Assembly (NCBI GenBank): GCA_003550325.1 | Contig: QKWP01000443.1 | Coordinates: forward strand, 191,763 to 255,762 | DNA: 64,000 nt | Source: Gigaspora rosea | Lineage: Eukaryota > Glomeromycota > Glomeromycetes > Diversisporales > Gigasporaceae | Reading direction: 5' to 3' | In this document: in pieces, positions 10,388 to 21,956 of the stretch | Position numbering within the stretch: position 1 is the first letter of the stretch | How the letters are laid out: every line of letters starts with the position of its first letter | Notes under the pieces: generated by a model | Seen by the model: the letters and a program-made list of their open reading frames with translations, nothing else | Database searches by the model: none | Told to the model about the DNA's origin: nothing | Made by a program: the position numbers and the translations under genes

Positions 10388-11159
10388 ATCATCAGGAAAA
10401 TAAATAAGGTGCAGATCTGCACAAATCTGCGACCCTAGAAAATTTTAACAAATTTTACAATAACTTGTGATCCAGTAGTTCAAACTAAACGATTTTGGTA
10501 CCATTTGATTCATCTCGACGAGCCGGATCGAATGGTACCAAAATTGTTGAATTCCAATCACTAGAACACAAAAAAATCCCATTTATGTGAATTTTATAAA
10601 TATCAAATGATCTTGCCAACCAGTGGTCCAAATTTAATGATTTTGATACCATTCGATTCCTCTTGATGAAACAGTTCGAATGGTATCAAAAATGTCAAAA
10701 TTGGATCACTGGTTAACAAGTTATTCATAAAAAATTATTTGTGGCGCAGTTCTGCGCAGAAATTTAAAAAAGAAATTTAAATTTCTATACAGAACTGTGC
10801 TACAAATAGTTTTTTATGAATAACTTGTTAACCAGTGATCCAATTTTGACATTTTTGGTACCATTCGAACTGTTTCATCGAGAGGAATCGAATACTACCA
10901 AAACTATTAAATTTGAACCACTGGTTGGCAAGATCATTCGATGTTTATAAAATTTATATAAATAGTATTTTCTTGTGTTCTAGTGATTGGAATTCAATGA
11001 TTTTGGTACCATTTGATCTGGCTCGTCGAGACAAATCAAATATTACCAAAATTGATAAGGTTGGACCACTAGATCACAAGTTATTGCAACATTTGTTGAA
11101 ATTTTCTAGAGTTGCAAATTTGTGCAGATCTGCACCTTATTTATTTTCCCGATGATTGC
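10388..11159. mobile_element. 770-bp palindromic foldback with TTCGA modules
   Basis: Almost perfectly symmetric around about 10770. Each arm begins ATCATCRGGAAAATAAATAA, continues GGTGCAGATCTGCACAAAT, and contains two copies of a small palindrome of the type TTTTGGTACCATTCGA...TCGAATGGTACCAAAA. Flanks GTATTAC and GCATTAC suggest a 7-8 bp target duplication. It interrupts the mariner transposase. Non-coding; the 80-codon frame on its plus strand is incidental. Confidence 0.8.
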
Positions 11160-12589
11160 GCATTACAATAATTGCACTAAATATAACTGACAAAGGGCCA
11201 TGCCCTGGTGTACAAACAATTTTGTGCGATGGTATCCATGTATAATTGGTTGTGTGGTTTAAGTGGCAGTAAGATTTGTATAAAAATACTTCTAGTATAA
11301 TTGGTATGCTATTATTACCTGCAAATTACTAAAATGCTATCTAAAATAGCAGCTACGAAAAACCACATTTTTAGCTAACTCATGCAATATATTATGAGGT
11401 TCACCATGCCTGTAAAAATATTCTAAAACATATAAAATTCGAAGCAACTACTATTTTGAAAACTTATGACCTTCTTTCTCAAGTTTTTGCTATAGTACAG
11501 GTGTGGAATGAGGGAGACCAGCAGAGTTTGCAGATATAACCAAATCACGTATAACTTTGGAAACATTTAGTTTAAGTTCTTTTTTTGGGTGACCAGGTAA
11601 TTTGGGTACTGTTAATTGTTTATTTTTACTCTTATTCCTTTAGCAATTATCTGGGCAACTGTAGCCTTGCCAATTTCTAGAACCATGGCAACAAGCTTGC
11701 ATAGTTGTATGTATTCTAATTGCTTTTGGCTCTAATGATACTCCAAAAAGTACTTGTGAGTACTAAGAATTATCTTTTTTCGTTAAGGGTTATTGCACTT
11801 TTGTTTCTTTTCAAATCGTCTATTCTGCTTAAAAAAAAAATCAACAAATGATTTAGATTATCGATTACACTTACCTTTTTTGTAATTTTTATATGTGTAT
11901 AGATAGATTGTTACATTTTTAATTAGTAAAGTATTTTAGGTAACAATTTTTGTGTATCTACATTTTTGCACCCTGCCCATATTTTAAAATGTTTACTATA
12001 AAATTTTTCTTTAGGTTTTCTTAAATTTATATGTTCCCATTTATAAAAAAATTTTTACTTCTAATACAAGTCCTAATTTTTACAAAAAATTACAAAAGTT
12101 GCAATAATAAAAGTTGTAATCCTTTTTATAAACTGCAACATTCTATTAAATCAGAAAACTAGAGCTAATATTTATAGAGTTCACCAAGAATAAGTAAATA
12201 ATTTTTTTGGTTAAAAAATTTTTTAAAATTTGTCTATTTTAGCTTATTAACAACTTAAACTTTTTTCCGCATAATATAAAATTAGATACTACTATAATAT
12301 AATTCTTATTTTCAAATATTATCAAAAAAAAATTTAATTAAATATCTTAAGTTTTAAAAAATATAAATTATAAGCATATTTATAGCAATTTTTAGGCAAA
12401 TTTGCCTGGATTTGCTTACAGTTTAAGGGACCCACTCCCCTCATGATTGAATTATCAGCTAATAATAATTTTTATATATAATATATAAACATGATAGACT
12501 GCTAACCCCCCTCATCACCTCTTGAAATTACATAATAAATGGCACTTCCTTTATAATATACAAAATAAGTAAAATAAAAAATTAATAAA

Positions 12590-13649
12590 AGATGTGTGAC
12601 AATAAAGTGTAGTTAGATTGCTGTCACTCCCAAGTAGTTGTAACAAAGATACAAAGTTCAAATCCTAATGGAGATAATTTCAAAGAATTTACCTATGTTA
12701 TGGTAACCTGGACTCTGAGCTCAGGTTTACAAATCTGTTTCTTAGGTCATACTGACTTATATTAGGAGCTTTGGTACTATTTTTTGCACAGAATTGGGGT
12801 GCATAGATTCTAGAGAGTGCAGACACTGTGTTATGCACAGAACCATAGGGCAAGAGAAATCATTCTTGCAAACCCTGAGTAAAAAGGTAGCCAGAATTTT
12901 GATAGTATCTGAACAGGAATCGAATGAGAACTAACCAGCAGTGGACTGACCAGAAACTTACTTATGACAAAAGGGTTTATAGTGGACCCTATTAACTGGA
13001 CTGCTAGAGTCGTACTAGAGAAAAAGGACATATATTTCAGAATTATGTACAAGGGGGAGGGAGTCTCTGGTTTCGTCAGAGCAGACCAACACTTCCGAAT
13101 CCTCAGATTTGAAGTAGGATTGCGACTGGGGAAAGGAAACTTCTGGAAAAAAAAAACTAAAAGAAAAATGGGGTGTACTGAGTTAGGTGAACTCTACAAG
13201 GACAGAAGTAGGTAGTAATAGTGGTTGCAGGTAACTCCTAACTGCAAGTAGTTTCTTTCAATAAATGCGTAAGCTACTAAAAGTATAGGTGATCTTGTAT
13301 GAGACAGGGACTGCTTTACCAAATCTCCCACTCGAATAAATTAGTCTTAAGAGAGTGTGGTTAGCATCTGAACAGAATTTTGATAATACAAAATGGACTG
13401 GCAGAAGGCAAGAATCAGAGAGTTTAAATAGGCAATGCCAGTATGTGAGTTGCAGGTATAACAGCTAGTATAGAATCTTTGGAAGGCTGCTTAAATAGGC
13501 AACCAAAAGTTGCAAGTGAAGCTAGTTGTACTCTTGTCAATATACAAAATGTCAGATGTTCTTCTATGTAAAATATCTGGGGTCTGATATATCTTAAATA
13601 AAATAAAAGCTCATCCCCAAAGTGGGCACTTTAATTTGAAAAAAAAAAC
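12590..13649 (+). mobile_element. tRNA-headed poly(A) retroposon, copy 2 (old)
   Basis: Diverged copy. Head GTCACTCCCAAGTAG with B box AGTTCAAATCC at 12656-12666. The body shares GGGACAGGGACTGCT, TTTAAATAGGCAAT and CAACCAAAAGTTG with copy 1, and it ends in A10 at about 13640-13649. The repeat AAATTAATAAA flanks it (12579-12589 and 13650-13660). It is more AT-rich than copies 1 and 3, in line with greater age. Confidence 0.75.
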
Positions 13650-13673
13650 AAATTAATAAATTTTTTTTTCTTA

Positions 13674-13831
13674 AAGAAGTATCATTTATTAGCTAATTTT
13701 TTGTAAATAGTAAAATTTCTTCTCTCTTAAATGATTACAATTATATATAAATATATATATATGTGATCTATTAATATGATATTTTGACTCACTTCTCTGC
13801 TAAAAATATCAAATAATAAATGATACTTCTC
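13674..13831. mobile_element. PIF/Harbinger-like MITE, copy 4
   Basis: A 158-bp element with ends AAGAAGTATCATTTATTA and (reverse complement) GAGAAGTATCATTTATTA, and TTA on both sides (13671-13673 and 13832-13834). Confidence 0.75.
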
Positions 13832-13854
13832 TTATCAGTTATAGAACATGTTCT

Positions 13855-15315
13855 TTTGGGGCATTTATAAATAATGTTATGTACCCCCTCATAGTAGCGC
13901 TTGACCCCACTATATAAAAAATTTTTTCAAAATCCATATATTTATATATAAAATTTTAAAAAACTTAAATATATTGTGACATAATTTAGATACTATTCGA
14001 TTCGTCTCAGTAAGATGAATCCAATAATACCAAAATATTTTATTTGGATTACTGGATCAAAAGTTATTCACAAAAATCTAATAATTTTATAGTAATTTTA
14101 TAAGAAAACATAATAACCGATAGTACAGTGGCCTACCATATTATCGTAGACACTTTTAAAAAATTTATACAGAGCTAAATATATAAGATATTAAGCTAAA
14201 AATTAAATTATAAATTCTTTAAATCTATATCTTAAATAAAAAAAAAGTTTAAAAAATTCTATGCAGTACTTTTTGAGATAATTAATGTTACACAAAATTG
14301 TGTAATGTTGTACATGACCGAAATTAGTAATTTTTATAACTAAAAAATACATAAGTTTAAATTTTTAAGCATTTAACTATTATATCCAAATAATTTTTAT
14401 ATTATTAAATCTTTATAATAATACTATTCTAATGATACTAAAATTATTAAATTTTAATTACTAGTTCTTGAGATATTTAAAAAAATTTATATAATATAAA
14501 TTTATAACTATTTTTAACTTTAACATATATAAATATAATTTTTTATTAAGTAATCTAATTTTATTTTTAAATAAAGTTATTTAGCATAAAAAGTTATATA
14601 TATTTTTAAAAATTTTAAAATTTTTTAAAAAATATTCATTAAATTACTATATATAGTAATAAAATTACTATTTTTAGTAATTTATTAATTAAATTTAATA
14701 TTTTAATTATTTTATTTTATACTATTTAATACTATAATAATTTTTTAAAAAATTTATAAAAAGTTAAAATAACATATAATTTTTAATATTTGTAATTTTA
14801 TTTTAATAAAATATTAATTTTTAATATATAAAAATTGTAATAACAAATTTGTAAAAATTACTAATTTCGGTCTTGTGTAACATTGCACAAATTTGTGTAA
14901 CTTTAATTATCTTGAAAAGTACTGCATAAAATTTTATAATTTTTTTTTATTTAAAAGATATAGATTTAAAGAAATTATGATTTAATTTTTAGCTTAATAT
15001 CTTACATATTTAACTCTGTATAAATTTTTAAAAAGTGTCCACAATAATATGGTAGGCCACTGTATTTGGCTAATAACTTTCGATCAAGTAATCCAAATAA
15101 AATAAAATTGGTACCATTCGACTCCTCTCACTGAGATGAATCGTATGGTTCAAAATTATTAAATTTGGACTGTTAGTTTAATTTTTAGACATTTTTTTCT
15201 AAAAAAAATTACGGTATATTTTTTTGACCTCACCTACTTATTGAAAAAACGGTATCATTCATCCAACCTCCTCCCCCTCTTGTATAGTGTTATTTATGGA
15301 TGTCCTCTTTACAGG
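13855..15315. mobile_element. foldback carrying a mariner-type MITE
   Basis: The outer arms are weakly matched (GGGGCATTTATAAATAATGT at the left, its inverted relative near 15290-15312). Inner arms at about 13990-14060 and 15075-15160 carry the TTCGATTCGTCTCA...GATGAATCGA palindrome and GATCAAAAGTTAT. Outer boundaries are approximate. Most of the interior is the 14126-15062 insertion. Confidence 0.5.
14126..15062. mobile_element. Tc1/mariner-type foldback MITE, 937 bp
   Basis: Both ends read CAGTGGCCTACCATATTAT and are flanked by TA (14124-14125 and 15063-15064), as expected for Tc1/mariner. The arms stay near-complementary for some 250 bp each (for example TGACCGAAATTAGTAATTTT against its inverse at 14860-14880) around an AT-only centre. 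No transposase. Confidence 0.85.
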
Positions 15316-15847
15316 GGTTCCAAATATTGATTATATGATAATTTAGATATTAATCATCCAATTTGGGGAGTTGGTAAAGGTGAAGACTAATTTATTTTTA
15401 TTGTTGTCTGAGTAAGCTATCATATGGGCTAAGTATAGTCAACTATTCATACTAGATCCAGTAGCAATTTTTCACTTATTAGTTTCTGTCACACTTGCTA
15501 AAGGTTTTTTCTATAATAACCTCAAATTTGTAAAACCAACCAACTATTGCTTTTTAAGTCAAAAATATAGTTCAAATACTACTTTTTAAATTACAAAACT
15601 TGATTCTTACTTTTTCTAGTTCAAAAAAAATCTTCAGTTGAATGTGGAGTAACCTAACCTATATAATATATATGGTTTTGTTCAAAATTACAACAAACTA
15701 CTTTTCTGATAGCTCAATTTCCTTAGCTCTACTTCTCTAAAATGATTTTTCAGCAATCTACTTCACTAAAAACCAGTTTTGCAACAACCTACTTTACCAA
15801 TGATAATACTTAATTGGCTAAAAATTTTATGTTATATATATTGTAAA
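15316..15847. other. no gene; short degenerate repeats
   Basis: Contains loosely repeated phrases of the type AAACCAACCAACTATTG and CAACAACCTACTTTACC but no frame or boundary that I can defend. Confidence 0.4.
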
Positions 15848-15862
15848 ATGCACCTGTTTTAT

Positions 15863-16867
15863 TTTTTTTAATATTAAGGTGACCACTTAGGTACCCTAGC
15901 ACTTTATTGGTCCAAACGGGTTGGCCTGGCCAATATGACTGTGCCTCATATTACATTTGTATAACGAGAGTACAACTAGCTACACGTACAACTTTTGGTT
16001 ATCTAATTTAAGTAGTCTGCCCGAAGGTTCTACACTAGATGCCATATCTGCAACCCAACTAGGAGATTGCCTATTTAAACTTTCTGGCTTCTACCCATGT
16101 TCAATGTTCCTTCCAATATACTCTTTCATGAGTAATTCGCTATAAAAGTACTCTGAGGCTTTAGCCAAACACCTATTGGGGGGCATTTGCCCCTGTGGTA
16201 AACCTGGTAGAGTGATACCTGTCCCCCACAGGTATTCACCTACGCTTTCGATAATTTACGCATTCATCGAGGCAAACAACTTGCAGTTAGGGAGAACCCT
16301 GCAACTGCTACCATTACCTGCTACTGGCCTTGCGAAGTTCACTAGACCCCAATACCCGGTCAGTCACTCTTTGGATCCTTTTCCCCAGTTATCAAGACTA
16401 CCAATCCAGTTGGCCCGGAAGGATCAGTCTGCCAGGCTTTAGGTGCCTAAGGTCTCCCTTTCCTTGGTTCATGCTTCTATAACACATGACCTTTTCATTA
16501 GGTACAGCTCCAGCGGCCAGGTTGGTGGGCCCCCTTTGCTATAGGGGCTCTTGCCCGTCCAGTTTTCCGGTCAGATCCTTTTCCCCGGTACTGTCGAAAG
16601 TCTAGCTACCTTTCCGCTCGGGACTTGCCAAATAGGTTTTTTTTCTCTAGTTCCTTGGATTTGTCTGTGTAGCGAGACACAATTTCACCTGAAAGCTCCC
16701 ATTCAAGATGGTAACCAAGGACTACAGGTAGTGTACCCAACCGATCGACAAGACATAGTTACCGGAACACAGGTCTATTTTTTAAAAGCGTCGCTAGTGG
16801 GATTTGAACTCTAGACCTGCCACTTGGGGGTGACAACTTACCAACTTCCCTAAGTCGCCACACCCTG
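15863..16867 (-). mobile_element. tRNA-headed poly(A) retroposon, copy 3 (complete)
   Basis: Minus-strand copy of 1,005 bp. Its head is at the right end: GTGTGGCGACTTAGGGAAGT, CACCCCCAAGTGGCAGGTC, and B box AGTTCAAATCC. The target duplication ATGCACCTGTTTTAT lies at 15848-15862 and 16868-16882. The A-rich tail (T-rich on the plus strand) is at 15863-15870. Its last 90 bases before the tail differ from copy 1 (CCTAAGTGGTCACCTT instead of CCCAGAGCGGGAACTTTG), so at least two 3'-end subfamilies exist. Its weak frames of 60-90 codons are not shared with the other copies. Confidence 0.87.
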
Positions 16868-17044
16868 ATGCACCTGTTTTATATTTTTACTGATTTGATA
16901 TTTTTTTTTGATTTGTTATTTGAGTATTTAAGTTTTCCAAGTTCTTAAATCACAGATCTAAGCAGAATCTAAGTGAGATCAGCATGTAGTTTGTATTTTA
17001 TGTATAGTACTCATTTTATATAATTACCTATATAATAACTAGAA

Positions 17045-17550
17045 GAACAAGTAGCATACTCAAAGAATATCTATTAGTGTATTCTTTTTCTTGAGTTTCT
17101 TTTCATAGTACATTGCTATTTAGGATTTGTTGAAATATTGTTTAAAAACACAGAGTGTTGCACTAAATCTAATTTTTTATCTTGGGCTTTAATAGTGGCA
17201 GGTTAATGATTGAAAATTGTTGAATGTATTTGGATTAGTTGTCTTTTTTTTTTGGCCCATATTCTTTATGCTATGTTGTTCCTAAATTTTTTTTTATAAT
17301 TTAAAGAATATCTATTAATGCACTCTTTTTTTTTGAGTTTTTTTTTTTACAGTGCCTTTATTTTTTTTATTGCCATAGCAAGTCAGTTGGGATAGCATTT
17401 GAAAACACAGAGCATCATATTAAGCTGAATTTTTTAGCTTGGTTTTAATAGTAGCAGGTTAATAATTGGGAATTGTTAGATAAATTTGAATTAGTTGTTT
17501 TTTTTTGGCTCATATCCTTTATGAACTATTGTTTCTAAATTTTTTCTTTT
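17045..17550. repeat. 245-bp tandem duplication
   Basis: Two adjacent units, each starting AAAGAATATCTATTA and containing TGAGTTT, AAACACAGAG, GCAGGTTAATGATTG or its variant GCAGGTTAATAATTG, and ATTAGTTGTCTTTTTTT followed by GGCCCATATTCTTTATG or GGCTCATATCCTTTATG. Non-coding. Confidence 0.75.
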
Positions 17551-18354
17551 TATAATTTTTTTTTATAATTATATTTGTTATTTGTTCACATTTATATTCA
17601 TTGTGTAATTTGCATTTCATTAAATAATTTATGTAATTTGTTTCATAATTTATTATAAAATCCCTTTATAATAAAATTGTCATCTAGTCACGTGTGTCCG
17701 TTATATTTTTACCAATCATTTTGCACGTGCGAAATTGGATGGCATAAATGGTCACAATCACATGCCATGAGAAATTCGCAATGTTGATTGTATCAAATAC
17801 ATGTAATGACCCTTTATGTCATAAAGTATCTATATTATTTCTATTTATTTATTTTTTTGAGTTTGTGCGCTTTTAGAAAAACGTATCATAGTGTGGGAAA
17901 ATAATACATATTGATGTATTAATAATGACGACAGATTACAAATCTAATATAATTTGCTTACCGATTTTATCTATATCTCTGCAATCTATCTATTCTCCGT
18001 TTAAACATTCTTGATTGGTCGTTCCAAAAAATGTGACCAAACGTGAGAAAGCTAACAGAAATACGTAGTAGGTAATTATATCATTTTTTATTAAATATCA
18101 TTTTGAATGCTTTGCTAAACTGTAATTAGGCCTGGGAAACTTCAAAATAAGATAATCATTGCGACATTTGATCATTTGCATGTTAATGCGTAATGTCATA
18201 ATAGGCTCATAATTTGTCTATTACTATGAATTAATGATCTGTTGTCTCAATTGCTTTCTTAAAAAATCAACTTTCGTTCATTATGCACACTTTGTATCTT
18301 TTAGATTTAGAAATTGCTTCTGTTCTTATGCGCACTTCGTATCTTTGAAATTAG
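17551..18354. other. no gene seen
   Basis: AT-rich, with a few GC-richer words (TTGCACGTGCGAAATTGGAT, CTTGATTGGTCGTTCC). No frame, RNA gene or clear element ends. Confidence 0.4.
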
Positions 18355-19570
18355 ATTAACTGAGATATGGATAACGAACATATGATATTAGAAACATGAT
18401 AGTTAGTAATACGGTAGTATTTTTTTTCTTTTTTTTTTTAATACAATACCAACCTTTTGCGCGATAATGAACGTAGTATGATAGTAGAAGCATGATGGTT
18501 TGGGACGTAGCAAGATAGTTAATAGCACAGTAGTATCTTTTTTTTTTTATATACAATACTAATATTTCTTTTTTCTTTAAAACGGAATATAGCACGATAA
18601 CGAACATAGCACGATAATAGAAGTATGATAGTTTGGAGTGTTAGTAACATGTAATATTTTTTATTTTATTTTTTTTTGTATAATTATACACAGTACTAAC
18701 GTTTCTTTTTTTCTTTAGAACTGAATATAGCAAAATAACGAACGTACGATAGTAAAAGCATGATAGTAGGAACAAGATGCTTCGGGACGTAAAAAGATAG
18801 TTAGTAGCACAATAATATATATATATTTTTTTATACAGTACTAACATTTCTTATTTTCTTTAGAATGGAACATAGCACGATAAAGGCATGATAGTTCGGG
18901 ATATTAGTAACATGGTAATTTTTCTTTTTTTTATATACTGTACTAATGCTTCTTTTTTTCTTTAGAATGAGCAGAACGTAGTGCGATAATGAATGTATGA
19001 TAGTAGAGGTATGATAGTTCAGGATGTAACAAAATAGTTAGTAGCATGGTATTATTTTTTTACTGTAATACAGTACTAACAAGCATGATAGTTCTGGACG
19101 TAGCAAAATAGTTAGTAGCATGGTAGTTAGTATGGGGCATGCATGATAGTCAAGACGTTAGTAACACAGTAGTATTTTTTTTCTTTTTTTTTTTGATACA
19201 GTACTAACATTTTGCGTGATAACGAACGTAGCATGATAGATATAATATGATTATTCATAATATTTGAATAATATAACCAAAGCGATCATTTAATAAATTC
19301 AACACCTTTCTAAATGCATTCTTATTCTGATCCCATAAGTGCAAATTTCTTNGTTAGTAACACAGTAGTATTTTTTTTCTTTTTTTTTTTGATACAGTAC
19401 TAACATTTTGCGTGATAACGAACGTAGCATGATAGTAAAAGCATGAAAATTCGGGACATAGCAAGATAGATATTAGCACGGTGGTTAGTATGGGCATGCA
19501 TAATAATATGGGGCGTAGCATAATAGTTAGTATGGGATTTAGCATGATAATTGGGACATAACAGAATTTT
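18355..19570. repeat. degenerate tandem array, 110-180 bp unit
   Basis: About eight irregular units built from the same phrases: TACAGTACTAACATTTC, TTTCTTTAGAA, ATAGCACGATAACGAACGTA, GCATGATAGT, GGGACGTAGCAAGATAGTTA, GTAGCACAGTAGTATTTTTT. A nearly identical segment of about 80 bp occurs twice (19153-19230 and 19355-19435), the second right after an ambiguous base at 19353. The minus-strand frames here just read through the repeat. Confidence 0.8.
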
Positions 19571-20084
19571 AAAAAATTGTGTTTTGTTCATTATTGGCAC
19601 TTTCTATTATTGAAAGGGCGCCAGCAGCGCCCCAAAATACTTGTACTGAATATATTTATTAGAGTGAAAAAATTTAAATAAAATTTAAGCGAATTGTTAA
19701 TCTTAACCAGAGGAATTTTCCTGTTACACAAGTCAAATCGACCAATAAAATTATAAAAACAATTTCATATTTATTTTTTATTTTTATTTATATTACATAT
19801 CAATATATATTTATTATATTTATTTCATATTTATTTACATAATATGCAATGCCGCTTCTAAAATGTATTAATCTACCCTTTCAACTAATACTAACCTACT
19901 ATAATTCTGCACCACCCTTACCCTAACCCTATCTCTTTCGCCTAATACTAGCCTAACCCTAATCTCACACTACACTTACCCTAACCATAACTACTTTAAC
20001 TAATCCCATCCTATCCTAATCTATTACTTAACCCTAACTTCGCTACTAATTCTATATTATATTAACCCTAATCTCTGTAGGTTT
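19571..20084. repeat. C-rich stretch with telomere-like CCCTAA words
   Basis: From about 19905 to 20070 the plus strand is rich in CTAACCCTAA, CCTAACCCTATC and ACCCTAATCTC, irregularly spaced. It is not a true telomere array because units are degenerate and mixed with other sequence. The first 300 bases hold no gene. Confidence 0.6.
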
Positions 20085-20715
20085 TGTAGCAGTTTACTAG
20101 TCGAATCGGCACTGATTTGTCATGGGTAATGAACATAAATTCATGTGCCACTGCAATAACAATGCGGATTAGCTATTAAAACGTACATTTACATAAGTAA
20201 TCAATATAAGACGAGCAAGCTAACTGCATATGAAGCAAAATTTGTAAGGAATTTTTTTTGTTATAACACACAAGGAAGCTTCATCATGAAATTATAAGAC
20301 ATTGCTCTTTTTAAAAAAAAATAACTTTTACTGACCTTTCGCTCTCTACGAAATGAGCCAACATGTGTAATATACACATACGTGTTCTCTGAACACACTA
20401 TTTCATATAACGTGATATTATGTGCGGGGTTTGAAGCAGTTTACTACTCGAATCGGCACAGGTAATAAACGTAAATTCATGTGCAACTGCGAATTAGCTA
20501 TTAAAACATAAATTTACATAAGTAATCAATATAAGACGAACAAGCTATTTGCATATGAGGCAAAATTTGTAAAGAATTTTTTTCATCATGAAATCATAAG
20601 ATATTGCCCTTTTTTAAAAAAATTCTTTACTGACCTTTCATTCTTCACAAAATAAGCCAACACATGTAACGTACAAGTACGTGTCATCTGAATGCGCCAT
20701 TTCATATGACGTTAT
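20085..20715. repeat. tandem duplication, 345 and 285 bp units
   Basis: Unit 1 (about 20085-20428) and unit 2 (about 20431-20715) share GCAGTTTACTA, TCGAATCGGCAC, AATTCATGTGC, TTAGCTATTAAAAC, ACATAAGTAATCAATATAAG, CATCATGAAAT and TTACTGACCTTTC. Unit 2 lacks a stretch around GTTATAACACACAAGG. Non-coding. Confidence 0.8.
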
Positions 20716-21431
20716 ATTACATACCACCCTTTACTATAATGTCTATACCATTTTTACCGTGTCATTCCATATACCGTTCTTGTCGTGCTACAAGATCTAT
20801 GCCATTTTGAGCATTCCCGATACTGCACATTAGTAAAAAAATTTCCGATATATATAGTACCTTATAGCCCTTACCTGGCAGCAATACCCTAACCCTAACC
20901 ATACAAAACCAAGTTTTGCTTCGAAGTAGTTATGAAATTTTTTAGGTGGCGATTCTACCTACAACAAAAATCAGAAATATCAGCAATAACACGACATTTA
21001 AACTGTTGCATCTTTTAAAAGCGAAATTCAACACCTACCTACGAAGCAGTAGAACCAGTTGACCAAAGATAACACACAAATACTGACACCAACAAACGAC
21101 GACTCCAGCAAACAGACCAGCAAGGCAAAAATTAGAAACAAAACTGGCAAAAGCGAAAACACCAAGCAACAGCACAAACCAATATAGTGAAAAACAAAAT
21201 ACGAAGTGATGCAAGAACCAGCAAAGGCAAATCAACAGTACGAATTAGCAAAACCAAAAAATAAACAAAACAATGCCAGCGAAATAATGAACTACTAACA
21301 ACTAATAAACAATGATGTGAAAACAATATACAACACGATACCAACAACAACACCAAGTACATACCTACAATAGCAATGCTAAAAAAAACAATTAGTGTAA
21401 AAAAAAAATTTATGTAAACAAAAAAAACATA
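20716..21431. other. no gene; T-poor tract with telomere-like words
   Basis: After AATACCCTAACCCTAACCAT (about 20888), the stretch 21030-21420 is rich in A and C and poor in T on the plus strand (CCAACAAACGACGACTCCAG, AGCAAAACCAAAAAATAAAC). The minus-strand frames it yields are compositional. It resembles the payload of the Mutator-like element at 34588-36083. Confidence 0.5.
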
Positions 21432-21956
21432 CAGTTAGACCTCCCTATAGTCACACCCTATATAGTCACACCTAGGGATGTTACGGTCCAGTCCAGTTCA
21501 GTCTTGGTCCAAAAGACCAGTCCGGGTAGTGGACCGCGGATTGGACTATAATAAACAGACCGGTCCGTTAAACGGTCCAGTCTAAGACCGGTCCAAGACC
21601 AGTTTTCGGACCGGTTTATTTTAGCCAATAGAAATTCAGAATTTTGGCAAAAAAAATGCAGTACAATGTACGTACGTATGTGCGTACAGAATACTTTATC
21701 TCTTAACAAACGGTATGTACAGTACTATAGTAAGGTTAATATAAAGGATTTGTTGATCTCAAGCTTTATAATAACCAAAAAATTTCAAGTCGGATCGAAA
21801 ATTTTACTGAATCATTTTTTAGGATATTTATATATTAATGTTCTTTAATGTTCTTATAAACAAGATATAGGAGATATGATATATACAGTATAATAATAAT
21901 ACAACTTTTTAGATCAAGAATCTAACTAAAGGATTAAGGGAATATTTTTTTTATAT

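Larger units (their letters stand above)
9420..11870 (-). pseudogene. DDE (Tc1/mariner-type) transposase relic
   Basis: Minus-strand fragments match the fungal DDE_3 transposases. The N-terminal part near 11600-11700 gives LVAMVLEIGKATVAQIIAKG, a helix-turn-helix like those that bind the TIRs. The middle (10150-10230) gives NFNAEIFEELLKNF followed by YGPVCIHIDEDEAPI, the region around the second catalytic Asp. Next comes KAELYELVKRNKHKVLFTC. The C-terminal part (9560-9660) gives PYYYELQPIKVIWAVAKQEV, corresponding to the PYHPELNPIE.IWG.VK block with the third acidic residue. Several stops and frame changes, plus two insertions, make it non-functional. It would once have cut and pasted the surrounding 9051-12429 element. 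Confidence 0.8.
9051..12429 (-). mobile_element. Tc1/mariner-like (IS630-type) transposon, decayed
   Basis: Left end CCCTTAACTGTAATCCAGG and the reverse complement of the right end CCCTTAAACTGTAAGCAAAT are followed on both sides by CAGGCAAATTTGCC, giving terminal repeats of about 35 bp. A transposase relic runs on the minus strand. Two other elements are inserted in it (9674-9911 and 10388-11159). No clean TA duplication is visible. Confidence 0.75.
9014..12550. mobile_element. PIF/Harbinger-like MITE split by a mariner
   Basis: Left end GAGAAGTACTGTTTATTATG and the reverse complement of the right end AGGAAGTGCCATTTATTATG resemble copies 1, 2 and 4, and TTA flanks both sides (9011-9013 and 12551-12553). 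Only short terminal parts (to about 9050 and from about 12430) belong to it. The rest is the later mariner insertion 9051-12429. Confidence 0.65.

Noticed and set aside
21035-21362. Minus-strand frames rich in Leu, Val, Cys and Phe resembling membrane proteins
   Set aside because: They arise from a T-poor plus strand (A/C-rich), which reads as hydrophobic codons on the minus strand.
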